From APNM01 sp040361335 (GTDB lineage: Bacteria; Pseudomonadota; Gammaproteobacteria; Nevskiales; Salinisphaeraceae), in the NCBI RefSeq assembly GCF_040361335.1, contig NZ_APNM01000004.1:1-64000 (forward strand): a stretch of DNA of 64,000 nt. Reading direction: 5' to 3'. Below the pieces are notes generated by a model. That model ran no database searches. It was not told the origin of the DNA and was given only the letters and a program-made list of their open reading frames with translations. A program made the translations under genes and the position numbers. This document shows, in pieces, positions 7,375 to 16,907 of this stretch (position 1 is its first letter; each line of letters begins with the position of its first letter).

Positions 7375-9318
7375 TCATTCCGCGATCAGGGCGACCTCGA
7401 CGTCCTCGGTGAGAATGGCCCACCAGCGGCCGCCGTAGTTGGCGTCGTAGCCGACCACGGGCTGGTCGGCACAGGCCGCGGGCCGCGCGGGCGGCGTCGC
7501 CAGCATGGCCTCGCTGTAGGTGGCCTCGACCACGCACTCGGCATCCGCCAGCGGCTGCCAGCCGGCGTCCGTGGCGTGGCCCAGGACGACCTCTCCGGGT
7601 GCGATCCCGTCGCCCGCGGTCAACTCCAGGACATAGGGATCGGACACGGCCTGCGCGATATCCCACGCCTTGGTGGCCGTGGCGGGCAGCGTGACCGGCG
7701 CCTTGGCAGTGCCGTCCGGCTGGCTGCCCGGCAGGCCGGCATCGGCCTCGATGTCCTTGGTGGCGCCGTAGGCGCTGCTGAAGGTGCCGGTCTGGTTCTG
7801 GGTGCCGCTGACGATGAGGATGTCGGAGGCGGTCTCCGTCGTGGCCGCCTGCCAACTCAGCATCAGGTGCTCCTTGAGGTCGATGGTGGTCTCGGGCACG
7901 TCGACCTCGTATTCGTCGGCGGCCGGCGCGATCCGGATCTCGCCGTTGAGGTTGGGCGTCCAGGGCTGGTGATACCGGAACAGGTACTGATAGGCGAGCC
8001 GCATCAGGTCGGGCTGGCTCTCGGCACGGCTGAAACCGGGCTGCCACTCCAGGGTGCGGGTCCGGCTCTCGACCCGGTTGAAGGTGTCGTTCTCGCCGTC
8101 GATCAAACGGGCGACCGTGCCGTCGGTACCGTAGCACTCGTTGGTGCGGTAGAGCGGGTCGAGATACATCACCGGCCGGGTATCCGCCGGGATCGAGTCG
8201 GGGTAGACGATACGCTCGCAACGGTTCGCGGTGCGGGTGAACCGGTCGAGCAGCGTCCACGCGGGATCGGCCAGCTCCTTGGGGCCGTCCTCGTTGGCGG
8301 TGATGGTGTGCTCGGCGAACCAGGCCTCGTAGTCGACGCGATCGCCGTCGAACGTGAGCACCGCGGCGTTGACGTCGTAGCCGGTGGCGCCGTTCTTGTA
8401 GGTGTTCATCTTCTGCTGGACGATACGCTGCACCAGCTCGCGTTCGCCGTAACGGAATTCATAGCCCTTGTACGAGGCGTTGCCGGCCACGATCTGGGTG
8501 TATTGCGGCAGCCGGTAGTTGCCGCTGTCCGACGTCCAGGACGTGGGATCGATGCCGATCGGGGCCTCGATCACCGAACGCTGGTACATGTGCTCGTGAC
8601 CCTGCACCCAGAGCACGTCGTGGCGGGAGAAGAAGGCCCGGATCTCGTCCCATTGGTCGTACAACCGGTTGTCGTCCTTGACGCCCTCCACGATCATTTC
8701 GCGCGTCTCGCCGTACTTGGCGCCGATCAGGCCGTCGTGGCTGGCGATAACGATATGCTCGACGTCGTCGCGGTGCTCGGCCACGACCTGCTTGATCCAG
8801 GGGAAGGCGATGGGTAGGTTGTAGTACTTGAGGGCGATGAGCAGCACGTTGTCCCGGACCACGTAGTAGTTGAGGTATTCCGCACCCGACATGTGCACCG
8901 CGTCGTCGGGGATGTAGTGCCGCATGTTGTCGATCCACTCCACGGAATAGGCATAGCTGTCCTCGTGGTTGCCCATCAGGGGCAGGAACTCCATGCCACC
9001 GTCCCGGTACTTCGCGGCGACGCCGGTCCACTGCGCGAACTCGCGGGTGGTACCGTGGTCGGTCAGGTCGCCGACCGGGATCACGATGTCCACGCCCATG
9101 GCCTCGTACTTGGCCAACACGGCTTCCATGGGATGGACGGAGACATTGTCGCCGCCACCCTGGGTATCGGGCAGGATGCCGATGCGCAGCGGCTCGCCGG
9201 CAACGCTGCTGGACGGCGGCTCGGAGTCGGCGTCGCCGGAGCCGGAGCCGGAGCCATTGCAGCCGTGGAGCAGCACGGTCGACGACAGCAGACAGGTAGC
9301 GAGGAATCGGGGGGACAT
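7375..9318 (-). CDS. calcineurin-like metallophosphoesterase lipoprotein
   Basis: This 647-residue protein starts with a lipoprotein signal (MSPRFLATCLLSSTVLLHGC, lipobox Cys20) and a Ser/Gly-rich linker, so it is probably anchored in an envelope membrane. Metal-binding motifs of the calcineurin-like superfamily follow in order: DTQ, GDLTDHG, GNHED, and the terminal GHEHMYQ. The last third has a beta-rich, fibronectin-like character with no catalytic motifs. AAGGAGAG precedes the ATG. The substrate is unknown; extracellular nucleotides or other phosphoesters are possible. Confidence 0.85.
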   Translation of the reverse strand: MSPRFLATCLLSSTVLLHGCNGSGSGSGDADSEPPSSSVAGEPLRIGILPDTQGGGDNVSVHPMEAVLAKYEAMGVDIVIPVGDLTDHGTTREFAQWTGVAAKYRDGGMEFLPLMGNHEDSYAYSVEWIDNMRHYIPDDAVHMSGAEYLNYYVVRDNVLLIALKYYNLPIAFPWIKQVVAEHRDDVEHIVIASHDGLIGAKYGETREMIVEGVKDDNRLYDQWDEIRAFFSRHDVLWVQGHEHMYQRSVIEAPIGIDPTSWTSDSGNYRLPQYTQIVAGNASYKGYEFRYGERELVQRIVQQKMNTYKNGATGYDVNAAVLTFDGDRVDYEAWFAEHTITANEDGPKELADPAWTLLDRFTRTANRCERIVYPDSIPADTRPVMYLDPLYRTNECYGTDGTVARLIDGENDTFNRVESRTRTLEWQPGFSRAESQPDLMRLAYQYLFRYHQPWTPNLNGEIRIAPAADEYEVDVPETTIDLKEHLMLSWQAATTETASDILIVSGTQNQTGTFSSAYGATKDIEADAGLPGSQPDGTAKAPVTLPATATKAWDIAQAVSDPYVLELTAGDGIAPGEVVLGHATDAGWQPLADAECVVEATYSEAMLATPPARPAACADQPVVGYDANYGGRWWAILTEDVEVALIAE

Positions 9319-9534
9319 GACCTCTCCTTGGGCTTGCGGTAACGAAAGGCGGTCATGTTTGCCCCGGATCGTGACGCCCGTGTGGCGGCGGCATGACGGC
9401 TAACTGAAGCTTTCGTGACGACCGGCACGGTGACGGCAAGTGGCTGATATCGCGGGGGCAATGCAGGATCACGACGGGTCGCCGGCATCGGTTTCGGGCT
9501 AGAATGGGGCATTGCCGTCAGCCGGAGCGCCGTC

Positions 9535-10272
9535 ATTCCCAAGAGCAAGCGAACACCGCGACGCGACGATCGCTACAAGATCTCCGAGGTGGTCGAGCGC
9601 ACCGGCGTGGGGCGGGAAGCGATCCGCTTCTACATCAATGAGGGGCTGCTGCCGCGGCCGGAGAAAACCGCCCCCAACATGGCGTGGTACAGCGAGCGGC
9701 ATATCGAGCTGCTCAAGCTGATCCGGCGCCTGCAGGACGACCAGTTCCTGCCGCTCAAGGCGATCAAGTCGGTGTTGCACAACACCGGCGAGCACGAGTT
9801 CAGCCCGCGCCAGCTACAGGTGTTCGCCCGCATGCGCGAGCAGCTCGCCGAGGGCGAGCGCCTGCCGCATCCGCCGCACGAACTGTCCAAGCTGGCGCGC
9901 TACCTGAACCTGGCACAGGACGAGATCCAGGCCTTCCGCGAGCTCGGGCTGTTGCGCGAAAAGGCAACCCGGCTGACCGGCGAGGAGGAATCCATGCTGC
10001 GGCTCTGGGCCAGCATCCGCGATGCCGGACTGACCCGCGAACGGGGCATAAGCCCCCGCATCGTGGAGATGATCGTCGAGGCGGCGGACCTGCTGTTCGA
10101 CCGCGAAATCCGCCTGTTCGAGAACTACCTCAACGACCTGGACGACCGCGAGGCCGAGGCCCTGATGCGCAGCGTGATCCCGGACATCAACCGGATGTTC
10201 GAGATCCTGCACCGGCGCCGGATACGCGCCTTCATCTCCCGCTACGCCGGACAGGAGCCCGACACGGACTGA
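9535..10272 (+). CDS. MerR-family transcriptional regulator
   Basis: The N-terminal MerR winged helix is clear (RYKISEVVERTGVGREAIRF, then YINEGLLPRP), followed by the wing and a long helical effector region, about 245 residues in all. The first ordinary start in frame is a GTG at 9589, but it would cut into the first DNA-binding helix. Reading continues open upstream, and an ATT at 9535 with GGAG seven bases before it is a plausible rare start, so the 5' end is uncertain. It converges with alkB across a strong hairpin; a role in controlling hydrocarbon or lipid genes is possible but unproven. Confidence 0.75.
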   Translation: MPKSKRTPRRDDRYKISEVVERTGVGREAIRFYINEGLLPRPEKTAPNMAWYSERHIELLKLIRRLQDDQFLPLKAIKSVLHNTGEHEFSPRQLQVFARMREQLAEGERLPHPPHELSKLARYLNLAQDEIQAFRELGLLREKATRLTGEEESMLRLWASIRDAGLTRERGISPRIVEMIVEAADLLFDREIRLFENYLNDLDDREAEALMRSVIPDINRMFEILHRRRIRAFISRYAGQEPDTD

Positions 10273-10277
10273 CTGAT

Positions 10278-10308
10278 CCCGCCGCCCGGCATCGCGCCGG
10301 GCGGCGGG
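10278..10308. terminator. bidirectional hairpin between merR-like gene and alkB
   Basis: CCCGCCGCCCGGC at 10278-10290 and GCCGGGCGGCGGG at 10296-10308 form a perfect 13-bp stem with a five-base loop. It lies between the ends of two convergent genes. There is no U-tract on either side. Confidence 0.6.
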
Positions 10309-10316
10309 GAACGCTG

Positions 10317-11513
10317 TCAGGCGGCCGCGTTCTCTTCCCGCGGCCGGTGATGCCTGGCGAACAGCGCCTCGCGCTTGGCCGGATCGACGTTGATGCGGGT
10401 CATGTCGTGGCCGTAATGCGCCAGCAGCCGCTTGTCCATGATCGCCCGCCACAGCGGCGGCACCATGGCCGCGAGCCACATGCCGGGATAGCCGCTCGGC
10501 AGCGTCGGCAGGCCCTCGAAGTTGCGCAGGGACTGGTAACGCCGGGTCGGATTGGCGTGGTGGTCCGAGTGGCGCTGCAGGTGGAACAGGATCAGGTTGG
10601 ACGTGATGTGGTTGGTGTTCCAGGAATGCTCCGGACTGCAACGCTCGTAGCGCCCGCTGGGCAGCTTCTGGCGCAACAGGCCGTAGTGCTCGATGTAGTT
10701 GGCCAGCGTCAGATGGAACCAGCCGATCGCCGCCTGGACCAGGAGGAAGGGCAGCACGATCCAGCCGAAGGCCCAGGTCAGGGCGCCGTAGAGGACTGCC
10801 GTCATCAAACCGGTCTGCACGATCTCGTTGTCCAGGCTGAACACGCTCCGGCCCTTGCGCTGCATGCGTTCGGCCTCGATTTTCCAGGCCCGGCGCGCGG
10901 CACCGGGGATCTCGCGCAGCATGAACTGGTAGAGATTCTCGCCCATGCGCGAGCTGGCGGGGTCCTCGGGGGTCGCCACGTCACGGTGGTGGCCCTTGTT
11001 GTGCTCGATGAAGAAATGGCCGTAGGCGACCGTCGTGAGCACCAGCTTGGCCAGCCAGCGCTCGCTCTCGGTCTTCTTGTGCCCCAGTTCGTGGCCGAGG
11101 TTCAGGGCGAAGGCGCCGATGATGCCCATGGACACCGCCAGGCCGGCCACGCCCCACCACGGGAATACGCCGCTGCCCACGGCCCAGGCGCTCGCGACGA
11201 GCGTCGCGAACTGGGCCGGCACGGCGGCATAGACCAGGTAGCGGTAGAACCGGTCCTCCTCCAGCATGGGCACCGCCCACTCCGGCGGATTGTTGGTGTC
11301 CTCGCCGGTGACGTGGTCCAGCAGGGTCACCACGCCGTAGAACGCCACCGGCATGGCCCAGAGCCAACCGGCCCAGCCCGTGGCGTAGGCCAGCACGATG
11401 AAGAACAGCGGCGCCAGCGGATAGACCGCGCTCATCAGCCAGAGGTAGCGCTTGCGGTCGACGAAGCGCTCCCCGGTCTCGGGATTCTCCAGCACGGGTG
11501 CCATCAAGCTCAT
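10317..11513 (-). CDS. alkB: alkane 1-monooxygenase AlkB
   Basis: This integral-membrane non-haem di-iron enzyme hydroxylates the terminal carbon of n-alkanes using rubredoxin electrons. The 398-residue protein shows all the histidine boxes: HELGH at 141-145, EHNKGHH at 170-176, RHSDHHA at 314-320, and the AlkB signature NYIEHYG at 272-278. Hydrophobic segments near residues 28-45, 48-65, 95-115 and 235-265 fit the family topology. No rubredoxin is fused or adjacent. A promoter with a tandem operator-like repeat lies upstream, and the neighbouring operon encodes a TetR regulator and a PHA-synthase-like hydrolase. Confidence 0.96.
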   Translation of the reverse strand: MSLMAPVLENPETGERFVDRKRYLWLMSAVYPLAPLFFIVLAYATGWAGWLWAMPVAFYGVVTLLDHVTGEDTNNPPEWAVPMLEEDRFYRYLVYAAVPAQFATLVASAWAVGSGVFPWWGVAGLAVSMGIIGAFALNLGHELGHKKTESERWLAKLVLTTVAYGHFFIEHNKGHHRDVATPEDPASSRMGENLYQFMLREIPGAARRAWKIEAERMQRKGRSVFSLDNEIVQTGLMTAVLYGALTWAFGWIVLPFLLVQAAIGWFHLTLANYIEHYGLLRQKLPSGRYERCSPEHSWNTNHITSNLILFHLQRHSDHHANPTRRYQSLRNFEGLPTLPSGYPGMWLAAMVPPLWRAIMDKRLLAHYGHDMTRINVDPAKREALFARHHRPREENAAA

Positions 11514-11568
11514 GTCGTCACCTCCGAATAGGCCGTCGCAGCGCCGGTGCCCGGCACCGGCTCATTGT

Positions 11569-11624
11569 GCGTAGTATTGCTACGTACTTTATGCGTAGTA
11601 TCGCTACTTACTTTGTCTTGTCAA
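11569..11624 (-). promoter_or_regulatory. alkB promoter with two tandem operator-like repeats
   Basis: On the minus strand TTGACA (complement of 11619-11624) is followed after 18 bases by TACTAC (complement of 11595-11600), a plausible sigma-70 promoter for alkB. Two copies of GCGTAGTATYGCTAC lie at 11569-11583 and 11593-11607, 24 bases apart, each containing an inverted GTAG/CTAC pair. One copy covers the -10 element, so a bound repressor would block transcription. The adjacent TetR protein is the obvious candidate; this is inferred. Confidence 0.55.
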
Positions 11625-11672
11625 GTGTCCGTGCCCGGAGCGCGCGGGAACCCGGCGGGAAATCGGGAGGGA

Positions 11673-12800
11673 TTACGGGGCGGCGGTGTCGCCGGAGCGC
11701 TTGCCGAGCCAGTCGGCGGCGGTGGCCCAAACGCTGTCGCGGGCGCGGGCGCCGAGGATGACCCCCATGTGCCCGCCGGGCGCGATCACGAACTGCTTGT
11801 CGCGCGAGGACACGAGATCGAGGCTCTTGTACGCGGTGCGCGGCGCGACCAGGTGATCAGCGTCACCGGCCATCACCAGCATGGCGGCGGTGATGCGGCC
11901 GAAGTCGGCGACCCCGTCCCCGATCTCGATGCGCCCCAGGGACAGGGTGTTGTCCATCGCCATCTTGACCAGCATGTCCCGCACCACCCCGCCGGGATAA
12001 CTGAGCATGTTGTCGAGATAGTCCGAGGTAGTGGTGTGGGATTCCACGAACTCACGGTCCCACAGCCGGGTCACCAGGTCCCAGTAGCTGGTGACGCTGG
12101 CCAGGGGCGCGGTGAGCTTGAAACCGAGCGTGGTCAGCCAGGCCGGCACGTGCAGCAGCGCCGGATCCACGTTGTGCAGACGGAACTCACTGTAGCGACG
12201 CACCAGTTGCGCGGGCGCGTTCAGCGCCTGCGATACCCCCGCCACCATGCCGCCGCCGCGGGCGTCCACCGGGCTGGCCACGGTGACGATGTTGCGAATG
12301 CGCTGGTCGCCGGTGAGCCCGGCGTGCATCAGCATCAGCAGGCCGCCCATGCACCATCCCATCAGCGAGACGTCCCGGCTCCCCGAGTGCGCGCGCACCG
12401 CGGCCAATGCCTGCGCCAGCATGTCGTCGGCGTAGTCGGCCAGGCCCAGGGAGGCGTGCCGCCGCTCCGGACGCCCCCAATCGACCAGGTAGACCCGGAA
12501 GCCGCGCTCCGACATATAGCGCACCAGACTGCGCCCCGGCAGCAGGTCGAAGGTCTCGGTGGTCACCCCGAGAGGCGGCACCAGGACCAGCGGCACCGGC
12601 CGGCCCGGACCGCCGTCGGCGGGCGGGTAATACCGCACCGCCATGGGGTCGCCCTCGTGAATGCATTCGAAAGGCGTCAGACCGGACTTGACCAGGGTTT
12701 CGCGCCGGAACAGCCGGTCGTAGGCGTTGTTGGCGGTGGCGGCCGCGACCTGGTTGAGCGCCAGACCCTGCTCCAGCGCCCGACGCACCAGACGGTTCAT
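11673..12800 (-). CDS. alpha/beta hydrolase related to PHA synthases
   Basis: The 375-residue protein has the PHA-synthase-like lipase box GWCMGG, with cysteine as nucleophile, and the conserved VDWGRPE and AGDADHLV regions that carry the acidic residue. It ends near PGGHMGV with the catalytic histidine. It is shorter than true class I/II PhaC. It is translated from an ATGA overlap with the upstream TetR gene and lies 159 bases before alkB. The context suggests lipid or acyl-ester handling during alkane growth; polymerising activity is not certain. Confidence 0.75.
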   Translation of the reverse strand: MNRLVRRALEQGLALNQVAAATANNAYDRLFRRETLVKSGLTPFECIHEGDPMAVRYYPPADGGPGRPVPLVLVPPLGVTTETFDLLPGRSLVRYMSERGFRVYLVDWGRPERRHASLGLADYADDMLAQALAAVRAHSGSRDVSLMGWCMGGLLMLMHAGLTGDQRIRNIVTVASPVDARGGGMVAGVSQALNAPAQLVRRYSEFRLHNVDPALLHVPAWLTTLGFKLTAPLASVTSYWDLVTRLWDREFVESHTTTSDYLDNMLSYPGGVVRDMLVKMAMDNTLSLGRIEIGDGVADFGRITAAMLVMAGDADHLVAPRTAYKSLDLVSSRDKQFVIAPGGHMGVILGARARDSVWATAADWLGKRSGDTAAP

Positions 12801-13471
12801 GCGCCCGCCGCCTCGGCGCGGGTGTCCGGCCCGGCGCTGGCGAGCTCGACATACACGGCGCGGAAGATGGTCAGCCCGCTCTCGGTCACCTGCGTCAGCG
12901 ACTGGCGGTAGCCGCCCAGGACCCAGCGCATGGCGATGTGCACCACCGCCCCGACCAGGCCGTCCGCGAGCATGTCGTCCTCGGCATGGGCCGCCAGCGC
13001 CGCGGGCAGGCGCGGCAGGGCCAGCTCCCGGATCAGCCCCGCGAAGCCCTGCATGGCCTCGCGGTAGCGCTGATCGACGGCCGCGCTGACGCCCAGGACC
13101 TCGAACAGCACGACCCGTGCCGCGGCCGGCTCGTCGCGCATGAAGCCGAAGAACGCCCGCAGGGCCGAGCGCGCCAGGGCCGGCGCGTCGTCGCCCGGCG
13201 CCGTGCGTATCGCCTCCTGGACCCGTCCCCAGAGGCGGCCGAGGACGTGATCATAGGCCTCGCACAGGAGCGCCTCGCGGTTTTCGAAGGATTCGTAGAA
13301 ATAGCGTTCGGTGAGACCGGCGCGTGCGCACAGGCCGCGCACGGTCGCGTTCTGGTAACCGTTCTCGCCGAACTCGGCCACGGCCGCTTCCAGCAGACGC
13401 TCGCGCCGCTCGCGGCGCCGCTGTCGGGGGCTCAGGCCCCGATAACGCCGATTGCTGCTCACCCGTGCCAT
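12797..13471 (-). CDS. TetR-family transcriptional regulator
   Basis: This 224-residue protein has an N-terminal TetR helix-turn-helix (RERLLEAAVAEFGENGY, then ATVRGLCARAGLTERYFYE) and a variable helical ligand domain. The ATG at 13471 is preferred to a TTG four codons upstream. It overlaps the PHA-synthase-like hydrolase gene as ATGA and so controls its own operon most likely. It is also the best candidate to bind the tandem repeats in front of alkB. The ligand is unknown. Confidence 0.88.
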   Translation of the reverse strand: MARVSSNRRYRGLSPRQRRRERRERLLEAAVAEFGENGYQNATVRGLCARAGLTERYFYESFENREALLCEAYDHVLGRLWGRVQEAIRTAPGDDAPALARSALRAFFGFMRDEPAAARVVLFEVLGVSAAVDQRYREAMQGFAGLIRELALPRLPAALAAHAEDDMLADGLVGAVVHIAMRWVLGGYRQSLTQVTESGLTIFRAVYVELASAGPDTRAEAAGA

Positions 13472-13636
13472 CGAAATGTCCAAAACTGCACTGCGTACCG
13501 CTGCGGGCGCGAAGTCGATACCGATTCCAACGTGCCGATACCCGCGAGATTATCCATCATTGTACGCCGGGCCGTGCACCCGTCGCGGCCACGGCCGCCA
13601 GGCGGCAGTCCGCGAGCCGCCGGTTAGAATGGCCGC

Positions 13637-15361
13637 ATGACCGATATCAATACCCTGCTGCTGCTCGGTTCGCTGCTGCTCTTCGTCAGTGTCCTCGCAA
13701 CCACGCTCGCCCGCTTCGGCATCCCGCTTCTGGTGATCTTTCTGGGCGTCGGCATGCTCGCCGGCGAGGACGGTCCCGGCGGCATCGAGTTCGATGACTT
13801 CGGCACTGCCTTCCTGGTGGCCAACCTAGCCCTGGCGATCATTCTGCTCGACGGCGGGCTGCGCACCCGCAGCGAGACCTTTCGGGTCGCCCTGCGGCCC
13901 GCCCTCGGCCTCGCCACCGTCGGCGTCCTGCTCACCGCGGGCCTGCTCGGGGTATTCACCACCATCGTGCTGGACCTGGACTGGCGTTACGCGCTGTTGC
14001 TCGCCGCGATCATGGCATCGACCGACGCGGCGGCCGTGTTCTCCCAACTCCGCCATGGCCGCATCGCCCTCAACGAGCGCGTGCGCGCGACCCTGGAATT
14101 GGAGTCGGGCAGCAACGACCCCATGGCGATCTTCCTGGTGCTGGCCCTGGTCGAAAGCTTCTCCCTGCCGGGCGGACTGCCGGCCGGCGAGCTGACCGTG
14201 ATGTTCCTCCAGCAATTCGGCTACGGCATTGTCGGCGGCCTGTTGCTGGGCCGCCTGCTGGCCGAGATCCTGGCCCGCCTCCGTCTGGCGGAGGGGCTGT
14301 ACGCCTTGCTGATCGCGTCCGGCGGCCTGCTGGTGTTCGCCCTGGTGAACATTCTGGGCGGCAGCGGCTTCCTGGCCATCTATCTCCTGGGCGTCACCGT
14401 CGGCCAACGCCGCTCGCGCGCGACCGAGCACGTGCTGCGGGCCATGGACGGCCTCGCCTGGCTGGCCCAGGCCGGCATGTTCCTGATCCTCGGCCTTCTG
14501 ATCACCCCCAGCGAGATGCTCTCGGGCGCGCTGCCCGCGCTGGCGGTCGCGCTGTTCCTGATGCTCGTCGCACGGCCGACATCGGTGGCGGCCTGTCTCG
14601 CGCCGTTCCGGTTTCCGGCGCGGGAGATCGTCTTCATCGGCTGGGTGGGACTGCGCGGCGCGGTACCGATCGTGCTCGCGATCTTCCCGGTCATGGCGGA
14701 CCTGCCCGATAGCCGTTTCCTGTTCGAGACGACCTTCGCCGTGGTCCTGGTATCGCTTCTGATACAGGGCCCCACGGTGGCGATTCTGGCGCGGAACCTG
14801 GGCCTGGAGCTCCCCCAGCGCAACGCGCCCGAGGAACGACGCCCGATACGCGCCGATACGCGCCTGCCCTACGAACTGGTACAGTTGAGGGTCGCGCGCA
14901 ACGCCGACATCCTGGGCCATGCGCCGACCTCGTTGACACGCTACCGGACGGTACGCTGCGTCGGCGTTATCCGCGACCGGCGGCTGCGATGGCCCCGGGA
15001 GTCGCTGGTATTCCGGGAGGGCGATCGCGCCCTGGTCCTGACACCGAACCGGCACGTGGACGAGTTGACGGCGTTGTTCAGCCTGCGCGCCACCCGCGGC
15101 CGCTATCGGCCGTCCGCGTTCTACGGCCGGTTCCAGGTGCGCGGCGACATCACGGTCGGGGATCTCGCGGCGCAATACGCCATCGAGCTGGACGATGCCG
15201 ACCCCGATGTCTCGCTCGACACCTGGTTCCGCGAGCGCACCCATCGGGAGCCGGTCGTCGGCGACAGCGTGCGCCTGGGGCCGTTGCGGCTGACGGTGCG
15301 CCACGTGCACCAGGGCCATATCACCCGCCTGGGCATCAAGTTCAATCCGGACGGCGAGTAA
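13637..15361 (+). CDS. nhaP2: potassium/proton antiporter of the CPA1 (NhaP2/CvrA) type
   Basis: The 574-residue membrane protein exchanges K+ (or Na+) for H+ across the inner membrane. About twelve hydrophobic segments fill residues 1-390, with the CPA1 transport motif around ESGSNDPMAIFLV. A cytoplasmic tail follows: a TrkA_C-like domain (LVQLRVARNADILGHAPT) and a CorC/HlyC-like domain at the end. Length and domain order match E. coli CvrA/NhaP2. It stands alone between the divergent TetR operon and the convergent DUF1249 gene. Confidence 0.9.
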   Translation: MTDINTLLLLGSLLLFVSVLATTLARFGIPLLVIFLGVGMLAGEDGPGGIEFDDFGTAFLVANLALAIILLDGGLRTRSETFRVALRPALGLATVGVLLTAGLLGVFTTIVLDLDWRYALLLAAIMASTDAAAVFSQLRHGRIALNERVRATLELESGSNDPMAIFLVLALVESFSLPGGLPAGELTVMFLQQFGYGIVGGLLLGRLLAEILARLRLAEGLYALLIASGGLLVFALVNILGGSGFLAIYLLGVTVGQRRSRATEHVLRAMDGLAWLAQAGMFLILGLLITPSEMLSGALPALAVALFLMLVARPTSVAACLAPFRFPAREIVFIGWVGLRGAVPIVLAIFPVMADLPDSRFLFETTFAVVLVSLLIQGPTVAILARNLGLELPQRNAPEERRPIRADTRLPYELVQLRVARNADILGHAPTSLTRYRTVRCVGVIRDRRLRWPRESLVFREGDRALVLTPNRHVDELTALFSLRATRGRYRPSAFYGRFQVRGDITVGDLAAQYAIELDDADPDVSLDTWFRERTHREPVVGDSVRLGPLRLTVRHVHQGHITRLGIKFNPDGE

Positions 15362-15417
15362 TACGCGACGGCAGGCGGAAACGGACACGTCGAGCGTCCA
15401 AGCCCGCGCGATGATGG

Positions 15418-15912
15418 TCAGCCGTCGTGTGGCAACCGGGGGCGGTGCGCCATGCCGAAACCGTGGCCCTGCTGGAGACAGAAGGCCAGCCACTTGTTGA
15501 GCAGGAGATTGCGCTGCCACTGCTCGCTGACCACCCGGCCCTCCTCCAGGTCGATGCCCGCCAGGGCCGCGTAGCGGGAGTGGGCATCGCAGCGGATGGC
15601 CTCGGCCAGACCGGCGTCGCGGTAGATCCGGACCGCCAGGTCCGGATCGGCGTGCAGGCCCTCGCCGTCTTCGAACCAGTAGGTTAGGTGCAGCGTCAGG
15701 GTATAGGGGCAACGCTCCAGCACCCGCAGGTGCAGGTCGCGGTCGGCAGGGGCGTGCGACACGGCCTGCTCGAACGGCAGGTCCAACTCCGGCAGCAGGC
15801 GTTGCAGGCGACGGTAATTGCTCTCGTAGAGCGCCATCAGACCCGCAAAGCTGCGCGGCCGCGCCCAGTGCTGGCGCGCCCGGTTTCCCCGCTTGGCATG
15901 CTTGCTCAACAT
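15418..15912 (-). CDS. DUF1249 (YqiB-like) protein
   Basis: This 164-residue protein has the YqiB/DUF1249 character: an SFAGLMALYESNYRRLQRLL helix near the start and a beta-rich middle with YTLTLHLTYWF. The biochemical role of the family is unknown. In E. coli the gene lies with nudF and cpdA, but here it lies between an antiporter gene and ppsR. The ATG at 15912 was chosen over a GTG at 15933; neither has a convincing ribosome site. Confidence 0.75.
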   Translation of the reverse strand: MLSKHAKRGNRARQHWARPRSFAGLMALYESNYRRLQRLLPELDLPFEQAVSHAPADRDLHLRVLERCPYTLTLHLTYWFEDGEGLHADPDLAVRIYRDAGLAEAIRCDAHSRYAALAGIDLEEGRVVSEQWQRNLLLNKWLAFCLQQGHGFGMAHRPRLPHDG

Positions 15913-15976
15913 GCCTTCGACTATACGGGACACCGATCGCGAAGGAAATGCGATCCGGCGACGGCCGGGGGTCGGC

Positions 15977-16846
15977 TCAGAACGTGCGCCGGCGCAGGTT
16001 TTTCTCCTGCATGATCACCGCCGCGATCTCCTCGATCGACATGTTGGTGGTGTTGGTGAAGGGGATATTGTGGCGCTTGTACAGGGCTTCCGCCTGGCGC
16101 AGCTCGTAGCTGACCTGGGGCAGCGAGGCGTACTGGCTGCCGCGCCGGCGCTCGCTGCGGATGTTGTGCAGACGCTCGGCATCGATGGACAACCCGAACA
16201 GTCGGTCCTTGTAGGGCCTGAGGACCTCCGGCAGCCGCTGGCGCTCCAGGTCCTCCTCGGTCAGGGGATAGTTGGCGGCGAACACCCCGTGCTGCATGGC
16301 CATGTACAGGCATGCCGGCGTCTTGCCGCAGCGCGACGGCGCGATCAGGATCACGCCGGCGCCGCCGTAACCGTCCGCGCTCACGCCGTCGTCGTGCTTG
16401 AGGGCGTAGTTCATCGCGTCGATGCGGCTGCGGTAGGTGCTCTCGTCGGCGATACCGTGCGCGCGCCCTTCGCGATGCGCGGACTTGACCTTGAGCTCGC
16501 CCTCCAGCGCCGGCAGGAACAGGTCGAACAGATCCAGGAACAGCGCCTGCGAACCGCGCAGTATGCCGCGCACCTCGTCCGAGACGGTGGTCGAGAACAC
16601 GATCGGGCGCAGGCCGCTGGTCCGCGCGGTGTGGTCGATGTATTCGACCGCGGAGTTGGCCTTGTCGCTGGAGTTCACGAACGGCAGCGTCGACTGCTTG
16701 AACTCGCTCTCGTCGAACTGGGTCAACAGCGTCGAGCCGATGGTCTCGGCGGTGATGCCGGTACGGTCGGAGATGAAGAAGACCGAGCGCTTGATCTCGC
16801 TCACGGACGCCACCACCCCGGCACGCCCGCCCGGACGAGGGGCCAT
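15977..16846 (-). CDS. ppsR: PEP synthase regulatory protein (bifunctional kinase/pyrophosphorylase)
   Basis: PpsR inactivates PEP synthase by ADP-dependent phosphorylation and reactivates it by phosphate-dependent removal. The 289-residue protein begins its conserved part with KRSVFFISDRTGITAETIG and has the nucleotide-binding loop APSRCGKTP in the second half, both typical of DUF299. It is divergent from ppsA, 61 bases away, the usual arrangement in gammaproteobacteria. The ATG at 16846 gives a 14-residue lead; a GTG at 16804 starting VSEIKRS is an alternative. Confidence 0.93.
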   Translation of the reverse strand: MAPRPGGRAGVVASVSEIKRSVFFISDRTGITAETIGSTLLTQFDESEFKQSTLPFVNSSDKANSAVEYIDHTARTSGLRPIVFSTTVSDEVRGILRGSQALFLDLFDLFLPALEGELKVKSAHREGRAHGIADESTYRSRIDAMNYALKHDDGVSADGYGGAGVILIAPSRCGKTPACLYMAMQHGVFAANYPLTEEDLERQRLPEVLRPYKDRLFGLSIDAERLHNIRSERRRGSQYASLPQVSYELRQAEALYKRHNIPFTNTTNMSIEEIAAVIMQEKNLRRRTF

Positions 16847-16907
16847 CGGCGCGGCATAGCGTGTAAAATGCGCGCCTGTTTCAGGTTCCGATCGTGGAGT
16901 GAGTCCA

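Noticed and set aside
13826..15712. A 628-codon frame antisense to the antiporter gene
   Set aside because: The translation is rich in Arg, Gln and Gly without any domain, whereas the opposite strand encodes a clear CPA1 antiporter.
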